From Elusimicrobiales bacterium (GTDB taxonomy: Bacteria; Elusimicrobiota; Elusimicrobia; Elusimicrobiales; UBA9959), in the NCBI GenBank assembly GCA_024681855.1, contig JAILAB010000055.1, positions 1-64,000 of the forward strand: 64,000 nucleotides of DNA, in the 5' to 3' direction. Positions 24,990 to 34,254 of this stretch are shown one piece after another (position 1 is the first letter of the stretch; the number at the start of each line of letters is the position of its first letter). A program made the position numbers and the translations under genes. The notes beneath the pieces were generated by a model, which did no database searches, was not told where the DNA came from, and saw nothing but the letters and a program-made list of their open reading frames with translations.

Positions 24990-25829
24990 ATGCCAGTGAA
25001 ATCATTCAAACCGTATACGCCTTCAAGGCGCACTATGCAAATGGCGGATTTCTCAGATCTTACAAAAAAAGCTCCTGAGAAACGTCTTATAAAAGGACTC
25101 CGCAAAACCGGAGGCCGCAACAATACAGGCAGGATTATGGTACGCCATATAGGCGGAGGCCATCGCCGCCGTTATCGCGTTATAGACTTCAAGCGCGATA
25201 AATTTGGAGTTCCGGCCAGAGTAGCATCTATAGAATACGATCCTAACAGAAATGCAAGAATCGCTCTTCTCGTATATGCGGATGGCGATAAACGCTATAT
25301 CCCTGCTCCTCTTGGCCTGAAAGTGAACGACAAAGTGGAAAATGGCCCTCAGGCTGAAATCAGCGTTGGCAATGCCATGCCGATGGCAAATATCCCTGAC
25401 GGAACATTCATACATGCCATTGAGATGATTCCCGGAAAGGGAGCTCAGTTTGTACGCGCCGCAGGCGCAATGGCGCAGCTTATGGCCAAGGAAGGCAATT
25501 ATGCTCTTGTGAAAATGCCTTCCGGTGAAATCCGCAAGCTTCTTAAGAACTGCATGGCCACAATAGGACAGGTAGGCAATATTGAGCACAATACAATTAC
25601 TCTCGGTAAAGCCGGACGCAAACGCCATCTCGGTATAAAGCCGACAGTCAGAGGTGCGGCAATGAATGCCACTGATCATCCTCTTGGCGGAGGCCGCGGC
25701 CACTCAAAAGGCAATAACGTTCCGCGCTCACCGTGGAATCAGCCTTCAAAAGGCTTCAAGACCCGCACAAAGTCTAAGATTTGGAATTGGATGATAGTGC
25801 AGGACAGGCGCAAGAATAAAACTGCGTAA
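24990..25829 (+). CDS. rplB: 50S ribosomal protein L2
   Basis: Universally conserved 23S-binding protein needed for subunit association. The 279 residues have the expected N-terminal [12 protein letters not shown], central OB and SH3-like folds, and the C-terminal signature [16 protein letters not shown], with the family histidine in DHP. Length is normal. Confidence 0.98.
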   Translation: MPVKSFKPYTPSRRTMQMADFSDLTKKAPEKRLIKGLRKTGGRNNTGRIMVRHIGGGHRRRYRVIDFKRDKFGVPARVASIEYDPNRNARIALLVYADGDKRYIPAPLGLKVNDKVENGPQAEISVGNAMPMANIPDGTFIHAIEMIPGKGAQFVRAAGAMAQLMAKEGNYALVKMPSGEIRKLLKNCMATIGQVGNIEHNTITLGKAGRKRHLGIKPTVRGAAMNATDHPLGGGRGHSKGNNVPRSPWNQPSKGFKTRTKSKIWNWMIVQDRRKNKTA

Positions 25830-25841
25830 CGGAGATATATA

Positions 25842-26129
25842 ATGAGCAGATCTTCTAAGAAAGGACCTTATGTAGAACCTTCTCTTCTGGAAAAAATCCA
25901 GAAAATGAATGCGGCCGGAGAAAAGAAACCCCTTAAAACCTGGTCACGTTCTTCCACCATTACCCCTGACTTCATCGGCCATACCTTAATGGTGCACAAT
26001 GGCAGAAAATTCCTGCCTGTCTATATCAATGAGCGTATGGTAGGCCACAAGCTCGGAGAGTTTTCTTTCCCTCGCATGTTCAGAGGCCACGGCGCATCTC
26101 ATACCAAGGAGGCTACGGCATTAACCTAG
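25842..26129 (+). CDS. rpsS: 30S ribosomal protein S19
   Basis: Head-domain protein of the small subunit that contacts S13. The 95 residues include [15 protein letters not shown] and the signature [18 protein letters not shown]. It has a normal place after rplB; the gap to rplV is 29 bp. Confidence 0.97.
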   Translation: MSRSSKKGPYVEPSLLEKIQKMNAAGEKKPLKTWSRSSTITPDFIGHTLMVHNGRKFLPVYINERMVGHKLGEFSFPRMFRGHGASHTKEATALT

Positions 26130-26158
26130 TTCTTTAGGTATAATACGGAGAAATACAA

Positions 26159-26518
26159 ATGGAAGCAAAGTGCCATCTTAAATATCAACGCTATGGCCGC
26201 CGCAAAGTTGCGCTGCTGCTGAATGCGATTAAAGGAAAAACCCTTTATGAAGCAGGCCATATTCTCAACAACACTCCCATGAGCGCATGCGTTGTTGTAA
26301 ACAAGGCTATACAGTCTGCCGGCGCAAACCTTGCCGTGAAGCTGGGCAGAAAAATAGACCTGAAGCAGGTCTGGGTTACTGCGGCTTATGCCGATCAGGG
26401 CCCGATGAAAATGCTGCACCGCGTGCAGCCCGGCCCGCAGGGCCGCGCAATGCCGTTTAAACGCAAAATGTGCCATATTACAGTATTTGTTTCAGATGTC
26501 AAGGAGGCGAAGCGCTGA
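26159..26518 (+). CDS. rplV: 50S ribosomal protein L22
   Basis: Tunnel-lining protein; its beta-hairpin reaches the exit tunnel. The 119 residues carry the hairpin region (LKQVWVTAAYADQGPMKMLHRVQPGPQGRAMPF, conserved in type) and the end HITVFVSD. The ATG follows a TACGGAG site. Order rpsS-rplV-rpsC is standard. Confidence 0.96.
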   Translation: MEAKCHLKYQRYGRRKVALLLNAIKGKTLYEAGHILNNTPMSACVVVNKAIQSAGANLAVKLGRKIDLKQVWVTAAYADQGPMKMLHRVQPGPQGRAMPFKRKMCHITVFVSDVKEAKR

Positions 26519-26533
26519 GGCGCCGCGAGAATT

Positions 26534-27262
26534 ATGGGTCAGAAAATTCATCCTAAGGGTCTCAGACTCGGCTATATACAGGACTGGCAGTCACGCTGGT
26601 TCTCTCCTAAGAAAATGCCGGAACTCATTGGCGAAGACTATGCTATACGCAAAATGATCTCAGAGCGTTTTCAGAATGCTTCAGTCAGCGGAATAGACAT
26701 TGAGCGCGCCGGAGCTTATCTGAAAGTAAGCATACACACTGCACGCCCAGGCGTAGTAATAGGCCGCAAAGGCGCCGACATTGAAAAACTGAAGAAGGAT
26801 ATAGAAAAACTTACCGGAAAGCGCAAGGTTTTTGTCAATGTGGCAGAAATCAAAATGCCGGAACTGGATGCTACTCTCGTAGGCCAGTCCATTGCCCAGC
26901 AGCTTGAGAAGCGCATTTCCTTCAAGCGCGCCATTAAGCGCGCAATGGAGAGGACAATGTCTTCTGGCGCCCTCGGCGTTAAGATAATGGCTGCGGGCCG
27001 CCTCGGCGGCGCTGAAATTGCCCGTACTGAGTGGTTCCGCAAAGGCCGCGTGCCTCTTCAGACTATTTCCGCGGATATCGACTATGGTTTCGTTGAAGCT
27101 CATACAACAATGGGTAAAATCGGAATAAAAGTATGGATATTCAAAAAGCTGTTCTTCGCAAAGACCCCTCGCGAGCTTAGGGAGCAGCTGCTAAAACTGC
27201 AAGATGAGAACCCGGCAGAAGTTACCGTGACGGCAGAAGATACCGTCACGGAGCAGGCCTGA
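26534..27262 (+). CDS. rpsC: 30S ribosomal protein S3
   Basis: mRNA-entry-channel protein with helicase activity. The 242 residues start MGQKIHPKGLRLG. The KH domain contains the GXXG loop (VIGRKGADIEKL), and the C-terminal domain includes GRLGGAEIARTEW and the DIDYGFVEAHTTMGKIGIKVWI signature. The tail of about 25 residues is acidic. Confidence 0.97.
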   Translation: MGQKIHPKGLRLGYIQDWQSRWFSPKKMPELIGEDYAIRKMISERFQNASVSGIDIERAGAYLKVSIHTARPGVVIGRKGADIEKLKKDIEKLTGKRKVFVNVAEIKMPELDATLVGQSIAQQLEKRISFKRAIKRAMERTMSSGALGVKIMAAGRLGGAEIARTEWFRKGRVPLQTISADIDYGFVEAHTTMGKIGIKVWIFKKLFFAKTPRELREQLLKLQDENPAEVTVTAEDTVTEQA

Positions 27263-27285
27263 TTCTATGTTAAGGAGATTCAACC

Positions 27286-27699
27286 ATGTTGATGCCTAAA
27301 AGAGTTAAATACCGCAAGACGCAGACCCGTCAGAAAATTAAAGGCTTTGCGAAACGCGGAACTTCCTTAGCTTTCGGCGAATTTGGCCTGAAGGCTCTTG
27401 AGCCGCGCTGGATTACAGCCCGCCAGATTGAAGCATGCCGTGTATGTATCGTAAGATACCTGCGAAAAAAGGGCAAGCTGTGGATTCGCATATTCCCAGA
27501 TAAAGCCATCACAAAGCATCCTGCGGAAACCCGTATGGGTAAGGGAAAAGGCGCCCCTGAATTTTGGGTAGCCGTAGTTAAGCCCGGCAGAATTCTGTTT
27601 GAAATAGAAGGTCTTGATGTTGCCACAGCCAAGGAGGTCTTCAGGCTGGCATCTCATAAGCTTCCTATTAAGACTACATTCATTAGCCGCGAGGATTAA
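27286..27699 (+). CDS. rplP: 50S ribosomal protein L16
   Basis: Protein that positions A-site tRNA. The 137 residues open [13 protein letters not shown] and include [25 protein letters not shown] and [19 protein letters not shown]. Start ATG 27286 follows AAGGAG; the second Met is two residues on. Confidence 0.97.
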   Translation: MLMPKRVKYRKTQTRQKIKGFAKRGTSLAFGEFGLKALEPRWITARQIEACRVCIVRYLRKKGKLWIRIFPDKAITKHPAETRMGKGKGAPEFWVAVVKPGRILFEIEGLDVATAKEVFRLASHKLPIKTTFISRED

Positions 27700-27714
27700 T
27701 CAGGAGTTTTTTAT

Positions 27715-27939
27715 ATGAAAAGAAGAGAAAAAGAGAGTATCAGAAATCTGAAAGATGACGAAATACTGTCCCAGATTGAAGGACTTAAGAAGACAATCTT
27801 TGAGATTAAATTCAAACGTATGACCGCTCCGGTTTCCAATCCGGTTGAGGCCCGTACTGCTAGGCGCAAAATTGCTCTTATGAAAACAATCCTGAGAGAA
27901 CGCGAATTGGCTAAAGAGAAATCTGCGGAGAATAAATAA
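27715..27939 (+). CDS. rpmC: 50S ribosomal protein L29
   Basis: Two-helix protein near the tunnel exit. The 74 residues include LKDDEILSQIEGLKKTIFEIKFKR (helix one) and NPVEARTARRKIALMKTILRERE (helix two), the conserved region around the second helix. AGGAG precedes the ATG. Three bases separate it from rpsQ. Confidence 0.95.
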   Translation: MKRREKESIRNLKDDEILSQIEGLKKTIFEIKFKRMTAPVSNPVEARTARRKIALMKTILRERELAKEKSAENK

Positions 27940-27941
27940 CC

Positions 27942-28214
27942 ATGAACGAAACCGAAGCAAGAGTTAACAGACGCAAAGTGCTGCGCGGAATCGTGACTTC
28001 CGACAAAGCCCTGAAGACGCGCGTGGTAAGCGTTGACCATGTCATTATGCATGGCGTTTACGGCAAAACGCTTCGCCGTGTCCATAAATTTTATGCGCAT
28101 GACGAAAACAATGAGTCTCATGTCGGCGATGTTGTGGAAATACAGAGCACGCGCCCTATGTCAGCCTTGAAACGCTGGCGCATAAGCCGCATTGTTGAGA
28201 AGGCAGTTAAATAA
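27942..28214 (+). CDS. rpsQ: 30S ribosomal protein S17
   Basis: Small-subunit OB-fold protein that binds 16S rRNA near the 5' domain. The 90 residues carry RKVLRGIVTSDKALKTRVVSVD, the family signature GDVVEIQSTRPMSALKRWR and a short C-terminal helix. It has its normal position after rpmC. Confidence 0.96.
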   Translation: MNETEARVNRRKVLRGIVTSDKALKTRVVSVDHVIMHGVYGKTLRRVHKFYAHDENNESHVGDVVEIQSTRPMSALKRWRISRIVEKAVK

Positions 28215-28235
28215 GGTTTATACAGAGAGAGTTTT

Positions 28236-28604
28236 ATGATACAGCTGAGAACGATTCTGAACGTTGCCGACAATTCCGGCGCAAAGAAACTTCAGTGCTT
28301 CCACATAAACGGCGGCAGCTATCGCAGGTTTGCCTATCTTGGTGATACCATAGTTTGCTCCGTAAGGGAGGCTAATCCTCATGCCGCCATTAAGAAGGGC
28401 GACGTGGTAAAGGCCGTAGTGGTGCGCGTAGCCAGAGAAGCTCGCCGCCCAGATGGCTCATACATCCGCTTCGACGAGAACGCTGCCTGCATCATTGATG
28501 CTAACGGTGAACCTAAAGGCACCCGCGTTTTCGGTCCGGTTGCCCGTGAGCTGCGCGCAAAGAACTTCCTTAAGATTCTTTCGCTTGCTCCTGAAGTAAT
28601 ATAA
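28236..28604 (+). CDS. rplN: 50S ribosomal protein L14
   Basis: Intersubunit-bridge protein. The 122 residues begin [21 protein letters not shown] and contain [30 protein letters not shown] and the end [13 protein letters not shown]. Length is exactly typical. Confidence 0.98.
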   Translation: MIQLRTILNVADNSGAKKLQCFHINGGSYRRFAYLGDTIVCSVREANPHAAIKKGDVVKAVVVRVAREARRPDGSYIRFDENAACIIDANGEPKGTRVFGPVARELRAKNFLKILSLAPEVI

Positions 28605-28617
28605 GAGGCTTGAACCT

Positions 28618-28923
28618 ATGAAATTAAAAAAGAAAGACACGGTTGTCATTCTTGCCGGAAAAGACAAAGGCAAGAAAGGCGAGATAAAAGAAATACTGCC
28701 GGCAAAGCATAAAGTTACTGTAGTTGGCGTTAATATTGTGTCCAAGCACAAAAAGAACACCAAAGACAAACCAGGCGGTATCCATAAAGTGGAAGCCCCG
28801 CTTGACATTTCAAATGTGAGGCTTGTCTGCCCTAAATGTGGAAAAGCCGCAGGAGTAAAAATTGTTTTTCAGGGCGGAGATAAGCACCGCGCCTGCAAAA
28901 AGTGCGGCGAACTCATCATATAG
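28618..28923 (+). CDS. rplX: 50S ribosomal protein L24, cysteine-containing form
   Basis: Assembly-initiator protein with a KOW motif (DTVVILAGKDKGKKGEI). The 101 residues end in two CxxC pairs (CPKCGK and CKKCGE), as found in L24 versions that may bind zinc; other bacteria lack them. Both pairs are intact here. Confidence 0.96.
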   Translation: MKLKKKDTVVILAGKDKGKKGEIKEILPAKHKVTVVGVNIVSKHKKNTKDKPGGIHKVEAPLDISNVRLVCPKCGKAAGVKIVFQGGDKHRACKKCGELII

Positions 28924-28935
28924 AGGTAAATTTAA

Positions 28936-29613
28936 ATGGCAAAAGAAACAGCAAAGAAACCAGCCGCCGGAAAACAGGCCAAGAACCAGAGAGGGGGAAG
29001 ACCCTCTCTCCCAGGAACAGGCGTAGTACTTGCAGAAGGCAAGCCGGCTCCTCTTCCCAAGGGCTATAAAGCCCGTATTCAAGAGCTTTATTCCTCAAAG
29101 GTTCTTCCTCAGCTTATGAAAGAGCTTGGAGTGAAGTCTCCGATGCAGGCTCCAAAGCTTTTGAAAATTGTGATCAATGTCGGTGTTACCGAAGCAAAAG
29201 AGAACATACAGGCTTTGGATCTTGTGAAAGAAGATCTTGCTCTTATTACTGGCCAGTGCCCTCAGGTGCGCCGCGCGAAGAAGTCAATTTCTAACTTCAA
29301 GCTGCGCGAAGGCATGCCCATAGGCGTACGCGTAACTCTTCGCGGAACGCGCATGTATGAGTTCCTTGACCGCTTTGTTTCACTTGCGGTTCCCCGCATC
29401 CGCGACTTCCAGGGCTTTGATCCTAAATTCTTTGATGGCCGCGGCAATCTGAACATCGGCCTTAAAGAGCATCACATATTCCCTGAAATAAATATGGAAC
29501 GCTCCCCGAAGGCTCACGGCATGAATTTATCATTCGTTACTGATGCCGGCGATAACCAAAAGGGAAAGATGCTGCTTGAAGAGCTTGGCATCCCTTTCAA
29601 GAAGGCGAAATAA
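28936..29613 (+). CDS. rplE: 50S ribosomal protein L5 with N-terminal extension
   Basis: Binds 5S rRNA and contacts the P-site tRNA. The conserved core starts near residue 46 (LYSSKVLPQLMKELG) and contains KLLKIVINVGV, ITGQCPQVRRAKKSISNFKLREGMPIGVRVTLRG and HHIFPEIN. Total length is 225, about 40 residues longer than usual because of a Lys/Gly/Pro-rich N-terminal tail with no family counterpart. The upstream TAGAGG site fits ATG 28936, so the tail is probably translated. Confidence 0.96.
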   Translation: MAKETAKKPAAGKQAKNQRGGRPSLPGTGVVLAEGKPAPLPKGYKARIQELYSSKVLPQLMKELGVKSPMQAPKLLKIVINVGVTEAKENIQALDLVKEDLALITGQCPQVRRAKKSISNFKLREGMPIGVRVTLRGTRMYEFLDRFVSLAVPRIRDFQGFDPKFFDGRGNLNIGLKEHHIFPEINMERSPKAHGMNLSFVTDAGDNQKGKMLLEELGIPFKKAK

Positions 29614-29635
29614 GCGCCACTGAGGAGAAACTAAT

Positions 29636-29821
29636 ATGGCTACATATGCTTGGATGGCAAAGATGCGCAAACCGCAGAAATTTTCCACGCGCCAGCGCAA
29701 CCGCTGTCAGATTTGCGGACGCCCGCGCGGTTATTATCGCGATTTCGGCCTGTGCAGAATATGTCTGCGGAAAATGGCCCACGAAGGCCTTATCCCCGGC
29801 CTGAAAAAATCCAGCTGGTAA
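29636..29821 (+). CDS. rpsN: 30S ribosomal protein S14, zinc (type Z) form
   Basis: Small-subunit head protein. The 61 residues have two CxxC pairs ([20 protein letters not shown]), the zinc-binding short form, rather than the ~100-residue zinc-free form. It contains the signature [17 protein letters not shown] and ends LKKSSW. Confidence 0.97.
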   Translation: MATYAWMAKMRKPQKFSTRQRNRCQICGRPRGYYRDFGLCRICLRKMAHEGLIPGLKKSSW

Positions 29822-29850
29822 TCCGGCAGCAACATAAGAGGTAAAAAAGA

Positions 29851-30258
29851 ATGGATCCTATTTCAAATATGTTGGTCTCAATAAAGAACGCCTCCGCTAA
29901 GCGGAAAGAAAGAGTTGACATCCCTTATTCTGGGATTAAGGCTGGCGTAGTGAAGCTGCTCAAGGAAGAAGGTTTTATCACTGGTTATAAGCTTGTGGAT
30001 TCTAAGACTGATAAAAACGTGGACAGCCGCGGCGTTATCCGCATTACGCTCAAATACACGCAGGACAAGCAGCCTGTTATTGTAGGAATGCGCCGCATTT
30101 CTAAGCCTGGCTTGCGCATATATCGCGCCTATACAGACATTCCGCGCGTTCGCGCCGCTTTTGGCGTAACGATTCTTTCCACTTCTAAGGGCCTTCTTAC
30201 AGATGAGAAAGCCCGCGAGCAGAAAGTTGGCGGCGAGGTCATCTGCCAGGTTTGGTAA
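29851..30258 (+). CDS. rpsH: 30S ribosomal protein S8
   Basis: Primary 16S-binding protein of the central domain and, in E. coli, repressor of the spc operon. The 135 residues start MDPISNMLVSIKNAS and end with the signature STSKGLLTDEKAREQKVGGEVICQVW. Length and placement are standard. Confidence 0.97.
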   Translation: MDPISNMLVSIKNASAKRKERVDIPYSGIKAGVVKLLKEEGFITGYKLVDSKTDKNVDSRGVIRITLKYTQDKQPVIVGMRRISKPGLRIYRAYTDIPRVRAAFGVTILSTSKGLLTDEKAREQKVGGEVICQVW

Positions 30259-30286
30259 AATATCATTTTAAAGAGGTAATCATCTC

Positions 30287-30847
30287 ATGAGCAGAATCGG
30301 AAAGAAACCCGTCATAATTCCTGAAAAAGTAAAAGTCATTGTGGAAAATGAGAAAGTCCGCGTTGAAGGCCCTCTCGGAAAGCTCTCTTTAGGCATTCCG
30401 GCTGGCATTCTTGTGGCTTCAGACGGAAAGCAGATTAATGTAAGCATTGAAAAAGGCGCAGAGAACAAGGACGCTCTTTTTGGCACAATCCGGGCCCGCA
30501 TTCAGAATATGGTCAGCGGAGTGGTCAAAGAGTTTGAAAAGGTTCTTGAAATCACTGGCGTTGGCTTTAAGGGCGAAGTTAAGGGCAAGCAGATTTCTCT
30601 TCAGCTTGGCTTCTCCCATCCCGTTATAGTGGACATACCTGAAGGCATAAAAATGTCTTTTGATCCTAAGCAGACAACGCTTACCATCAAGGGTATTGAC
30701 CGCGAGGCCGTAGGCAATATTGCTGCCCAGATACGCAGAATAAAGAAAACCGAGCCTTATAAAGGCACGGGCATTAAGTATCAGGGCGAGCACATCATCC
30801 GCAAGGCCGGCAAGACTGCAGCTGCAGGCTCCGGTGCGAAGAAATAA
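30287..30847 (+). CDS. rplF: 50S ribosomal protein L6
   Basis: Protein near the sarcin-ricin loop. The 186 residues comprise two related domains: MSRIGKKPVIIPEKVKV at the start, GVGFKGEVKGKQISLQLGFSHPV in the middle and the signature EPYKGTGIKYQGEHI near the end, with an Ala/Gly-rich tail. Confidence 0.97.
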   Translation: MSRIGKKPVIIPEKVKVIVENEKVRVEGPLGKLSLGIPAGILVASDGKQINVSIEKGAENKDALFGTIRARIQNMVSGVVKEFEKVLEITGVGFKGEVKGKQISLQLGFSHPVIVDIPEGIKMSFDPKQTTLTIKGIDREAVGNIAAQIRRIKKTEPYKGTGIKYQGEHIIRKAGKTAAAGSGAKK

Positions 30848-30867
30848 CACACTGAGGAATAAAAGTT

Positions 30868-31230
30868 ATGATTAGCAAACAGGAAAGATATAAGTTCCGT
30901 AAGGAACGCTCCCGCAGCAAGCTTTTCGCAAACGGGATACGCCGCCCAAGGCTGGCGGTGTATCGCAGCTCCCGCTATCTGTATGCCCAGGTAATTGATG
31001 ACAATACGGGAACTACCATTGCGGCGGCTTCCAGTCTTGACAAAGAGCTCAAGGGACAGCTGAAATCCGGTAAGAACATTGAGACCGCCAAGAAAGTAGG
31101 CATGCTGGTTGCCCAGCGTGCAATAAAAAACAACGTTACCGAGGTATGCTTCGATCGCGCCGGTCTTATTTATCACGGCCGCATTAAAGCCCTTGCAGAC
31201 GGTGCCCGCGAAGGCGGCCTTAAATTCTAA
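30868..31230 (+). CDS. rplR: 50S ribosomal protein L18
   Basis: 5S rRNA-binding protein. The 120 residues include [20 protein letters not shown] and the end signature [26 protein letters not shown]. It is encoded between rplF and rpsE as usual. Confidence 0.97.
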   Translation: MISKQERYKFRKERSRSKLFANGIRRPRLAVYRSSRYLYAQVIDDNTGTTIAAASSLDKELKGQLKSGKNIETAKKVGMLVAQRAIKNNVTEVCFDRAGLIYHGRIKALADGAREGGLKF

Positions 31231-31245
31231 CAGGAGAAAGCTCAA

Positions 31246-31800
31246 ATGCTAAAACCCCAAAAACAGTTAAAAACCGATAAACTGACCACTGCCCAAGACA
31301 AGGATCAGATGGATCAGACTGAAATAACTCTTAATGAGGAAAAAGAAGAACAGACTGTTGTTGTTGCCATAAACCGCGTTACAAAGGTTGTGAAGGGCGG
31401 AAAACGTTTCTCCTTTGCCGCTTTAGTGGTAGTGGGAAATGGCAATGGCACAGTAGGTGTCGGCCTTGGCAAGTCAAATGAGGTTCAGTCCGCAATACAA
31501 AAAGGCACATCTGAAGCTAAGAAGTCTCAGATAACCTTCCCGGTTTTAGATTCCACAATCCCGCATGAGATTGAAGGTCACTTTGGCGCAGGGCATGTTT
31601 GGATGAAGCCCGCCATGAAAGGCACCGGCCTCAAAGCTGGCGGCGGCATACGCGCAGTGCTGGAAGCTGCCGGCGTTAAGAATCTTCTTACCAAGAATCT
31701 TGGCGCTCACAATGCTTTCAATACTGTGTATGCCACATTTGATGCCTTAAAACGCCTTAAAACACAAGAAGAAATACGTAAAATAAGAGGAGAAAAATAA
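31246..31800 (+). CDS. rpsE: 30S ribosomal protein S5
   Basis: Protein at the mRNA entry site that affects decoding accuracy. The 184 residues have a Gln/Lys/Glu-rich N-terminal extension of about 25 residues, then [39 protein letters not shown] and the C-terminal domain with [22 protein letters not shown]. rpmD (L30), which often follows rpsE, is absent; rplO starts one base after the stop. Confidence 0.96.
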   Translation: MLKPQKQLKTDKLTTAQDKDQMDQTEITLNEEKEEQTVVVAINRVTKVVKGGKRFSFAALVVVGNGNGTVGVGLGKSNEVQSAIQKGTSEAKKSQITFPVLDSTIPHEIEGHFGAGHVWMKPAMKGTGLKAGGGIRAVLEAAGVKNLLTKNLGAHNAFNTVYATFDALKRLKTQEEIRKIRGEK

Positions 31801-31801
31801 C

Positions 31802-32278
31802 ATGGCCTCCATTCATAAACTTACTCCCAAAAAGGGTTCCGTACATCGCCGCAAACGCCTTGGCACAGGCCAGGGCTCCGGCCATGGCCAGACTTGTACC
31901 CGCGGACAGAAAGGACAGCACTCTACTTCCGGCGGAACTAAGCCGAGAGGCTTCCAAGGCGGACAGACTACATTATGGCGCCGCACTCCAAAGAGCGGTT
32001 TCAATAATACTAAATTCCGCACTGAATATGAATGGGTCAATCTGTCAGTTCTTGAAGAATATTTTGACGCAGGCGCTGACATTACTCCTGCTACCCTTAA
32101 AGAACGCGGTTTCGTAAAATGCGGCTGCCGCGTCAAAGTGCTTGGAAACGGCGATCTAAAAAAATCGTTTAAGGTTTCAGCGCATGCTTTCTCCAAGAGC
32201 GCAATCGAAAAGATTGAAAAGGCTGGAGGAAAAGCCTCAGTGCTGGAAGCAAAAAAAACTGAGACGGACAAAAAATAA
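31802..32278 (+). CDS. rplO: 50S ribosomal protein L15
   Basis: Late-assembly large-subunit protein. The 158 residues have the glycine-rich N-terminal tail (RRKRLGTGQGSGHGQTCTRGQKGQ) and the C-terminal signature around FKVSAHAFSKSAIEKIEKAGG. The stop overlaps the secY start by one base (TAATG). Confidence 0.96.
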   Translation: MASIHKLTPKKGSVHRRKRLGTGQGSGHGQTCTRGQKGQHSTSGGTKPRGFQGGQTTLWRRTPKSGFNNTKFRTEYEWVNLSVLEEYFDAGADITPATLKERGFVKCGCRVKVLGNGDLKKSFKVSAHAFSKSAIEKIEKAGGKASVLEAKKTETDKK

Positions 32279-33603
32279 TGCAAAACGTAACTGATATCTT
32301 CAAAGTACAGGAACTTAAAAAGAGGATATTGTTCGTTATGGGCGCCTTGGCGATATATCGCCTGGGCGCCATTATTCCTATCCCGGGGATTAACACTGCC
32401 GCGCTTCAGGCCCTCTTTAACAATTCAGCAAATTCCCTGCTGGGCTTCCTGAACATATTTTCTGGCGGCGCATTGGGACGGTTTTCAATATTCTCATTAG
32501 GCGTTATGCCATACATCAACGCCTCTATTATTATGAGCCTGGTTCAGGGAGCGCATGTATTCCCTGCTCTCGATAGGCTTCAAAAGGAGGGAGAGAGCGG
32601 ACGCCGTAAAATAATACAGTTTACGCGTTATTTCACGCTGTTCTTAGCTTTCTTCCAGTCTTTAGGCCTTACAATGGCTCTTACGCATATGGGCGGAAGC
32701 GGGCCTTCGCTAGTCAATAATCCTACTGCATCTTTCTATTTTACGACAGTTCTTACGCTTACCACAGGCACAGTTTTTGTTATGTGGCTTGGCGAACAGA
32801 TGACTGAAAGGGGAATAGGAAACGGTATCTCTTTGATAATTTTTGCCGGCATCGTGGATGGCTTGCCCGGAGCAATATCAAAGATGATAAACCTTGTGCA
32901 GGTAGAGGAAGTCAGCTTAATAACGGCTTTGTTCCTTATATGTCTTATAGTCCTAATAACGGCTTTCGTTATATGGGTTGAGACAGCGCAGCGCAAAATA
33001 CAGGTTCAGTATGCCCAGCGCATGGTAGGCCGCCGTATGATGGGAGGAGCTTCCACATTCTTGCCTCTTAAAGTTGACCAGTCCGGCGTTATAGCGGTCA
33101 TATTCGCTATTTCCCTTCTCAGCGTTCCGTATACCATAGGCTCTTTCAATCCTACTGCTTCATGGGCGCAGACCCTTATGAATATGATGAACCATACAAG
33201 CGTATGGTATCAGCTTATCTATGTGGCGCTAATCATATTCTTCTGCTATTTCTATAATTCTGTAAGCATTAATCCTAAAGATTTGGCAGACAATATGAAA
33301 AAATGGGGCGGATTTATTCCCGGCATACGTCCTGGAGAACCTACTGCTCAGCATATAGAATGGGTGCTGAACCGCATCACATTCGCAGGCGCTATTTTTG
33401 TTTCGCTGATTGCTGTATTGCCTGACTATCTGCGGGCAAAATACAATGTTCCATTCTATTTTGGCGGAACATCTCTGCTGATTGTCGTGGGCGTTGCTTT
33501 GGACACAATAGCGCAGACTGAAGCTCATCTCGTCATGCGCAATTATGAAGGCTTTTATAAGAATTCTAAAGTTAAAGGCCGCTGGTTTAATGTAGGCCAG
33601 TGA
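32278..33603 (+). CDS. secY: Protein translocase subunit SecY
   Basis: Channel subunit of the Sec translocon in the inner membrane. The 441 residues have ten membrane segments, the plug region after the first helix (FNNSANSLLGFLNIFSGGALGRFSIFSLGVMPYINASIIM), and the cytoplasmic loop with QRKIQVQYAQRMVGRR. It is normally placed between rplO and adk. All exported proteins in the window depend on it. Confidence 0.97.
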   Translation: MQNVTDIFKVQELKKRILFVMGALAIYRLGAIIPIPGINTAALQALFNNSANSLLGFLNIFSGGALGRFSIFSLGVMPYINASIIMSLVQGAHVFPALDRLQKEGESGRRKIIQFTRYFTLFLAFFQSLGLTMALTHMGGSGPSLVNNPTASFYFTTVLTLTTGTVFVMWLGEQMTERGIGNGISLIIFAGIVDGLPGAISKMINLVQVEEVSLITALFLICLIVLITAFVIWVETAQRKIQVQYAQRMVGRRMMGGASTFLPLKVDQSGVIAVIFAISLLSVPYTIGSFNPTASWAQTLMNMMNHTSVWYQLIYVALIIFFCYFYNSVSINPKDLADNMKKWGGFIPGIRPGEPTAQHIEWVLNRITFAGAIFVSLIAVLPDYLRAKYNVPFYFGGTSLLIVVGVALDTIAQTEAHLVMRNYEGFYKNSKVKGRWFNVGQ

Positions 33604-33608
33604 AGAAA

Positions 33609-34253
33609 ATGAACATTATTCTTTTAGGAGCTCCAGGTTCAGGCAAAGGCACAGAGGCGAAGAGGCTTGCTGCCGCAACTGGCATGAAGCATGTTTCAAC
33701 TGGCGATATTTTCCGTGCGGAAATATCAGCCAGGACACCTCTTGGCATTGAAGCTGAGTCATATATATCTAAGGGAAATCTCGTGCCAGACAGCATAACT
33801 GTTAATATGGTTAAGTCTCGTCTGGCAGGAGTAGAGAGCGGGCTTCTTTTTGACGGTTTTCCCAGAAGCATAGCTCAGGCTGAAGGCCTTGACGTATGGT
33901 TTAAGGAAACAGGGAGAAAGACCGATGCGGTGATTTTCCTGGATGTGCCTGATGAGAAAATTATAATGCGTCTGGTTTATCGCAGAACCTGCTCTAAATG
34001 CGGGAAGATATATAATCTGAAAACATTAAAGCCTAAGAAAGAAGGAATCTGCGATGAATGCGGCGGAGAGCTTTTGCAGCGGGCGGATGACAGGGAAGAT
34101 GTGATACGACAGAGGCTTGAATCATATCGCAAGCTCACTGAGCCCCTCGTAAGCTACTATAAGAAGGCAGGAATATTCCATGCCGTGGACGGCTCAGGAA
34201 AACCGGAAGAAGTTGACTTAGCTGTATCCTCTCTTTTGGGAATAAACAAATAA
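33609..34253 (+). CDS. adk: Adenylate kinase, zinc-lid form
   Basis: Interconverts ATP+AMP and 2 ADP. P-loop GAPGSGKGTE near the start; the AMP site contains STGDIFRAEI and DGFPRSIAQAE. The long lid includes CSKC and CDEC, four zinc ligands. The conserved RxDD pair (RADDRED) is present. I placed the start at ATG 33609, giving the usual MNIILLGAPG; a GTG at 33600, overlapping the secY stop, would add three residues. Confidence 0.96.
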   Translation: MNIILLGAPGSGKGTEAKRLAAATGMKHVSTGDIFRAEISARTPLGIEAESYISKGNLVPDSITVNMVKSRLAGVESGLLFDGFPRSIAQAEGLDVWFKETGRKTDAVIFLDVPDEKIIMRLVYRRTCSKCGKIYNLKTLKPKKEGICDECGGELLQRADDREDVIRQRLESYRKLTEPLVSYYKKAGIFHAVDGSGKPEEVDLAVSSLLGINK

Positions 34254-34254
34254 A

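Noticed and set aside
25053-25703. 216-codon antisense frame over rplB
   Set aside because: Shadow of a highly constrained gene; composition (His/Cys/Tyr-rich) is typical of antisense of ribosomal genes.
26139-26144. TATAAT in the rpsS-rplV gap
   Set aside because: No -35, in a 29-bp gap inside a continuous ribosomal array; probably chance.
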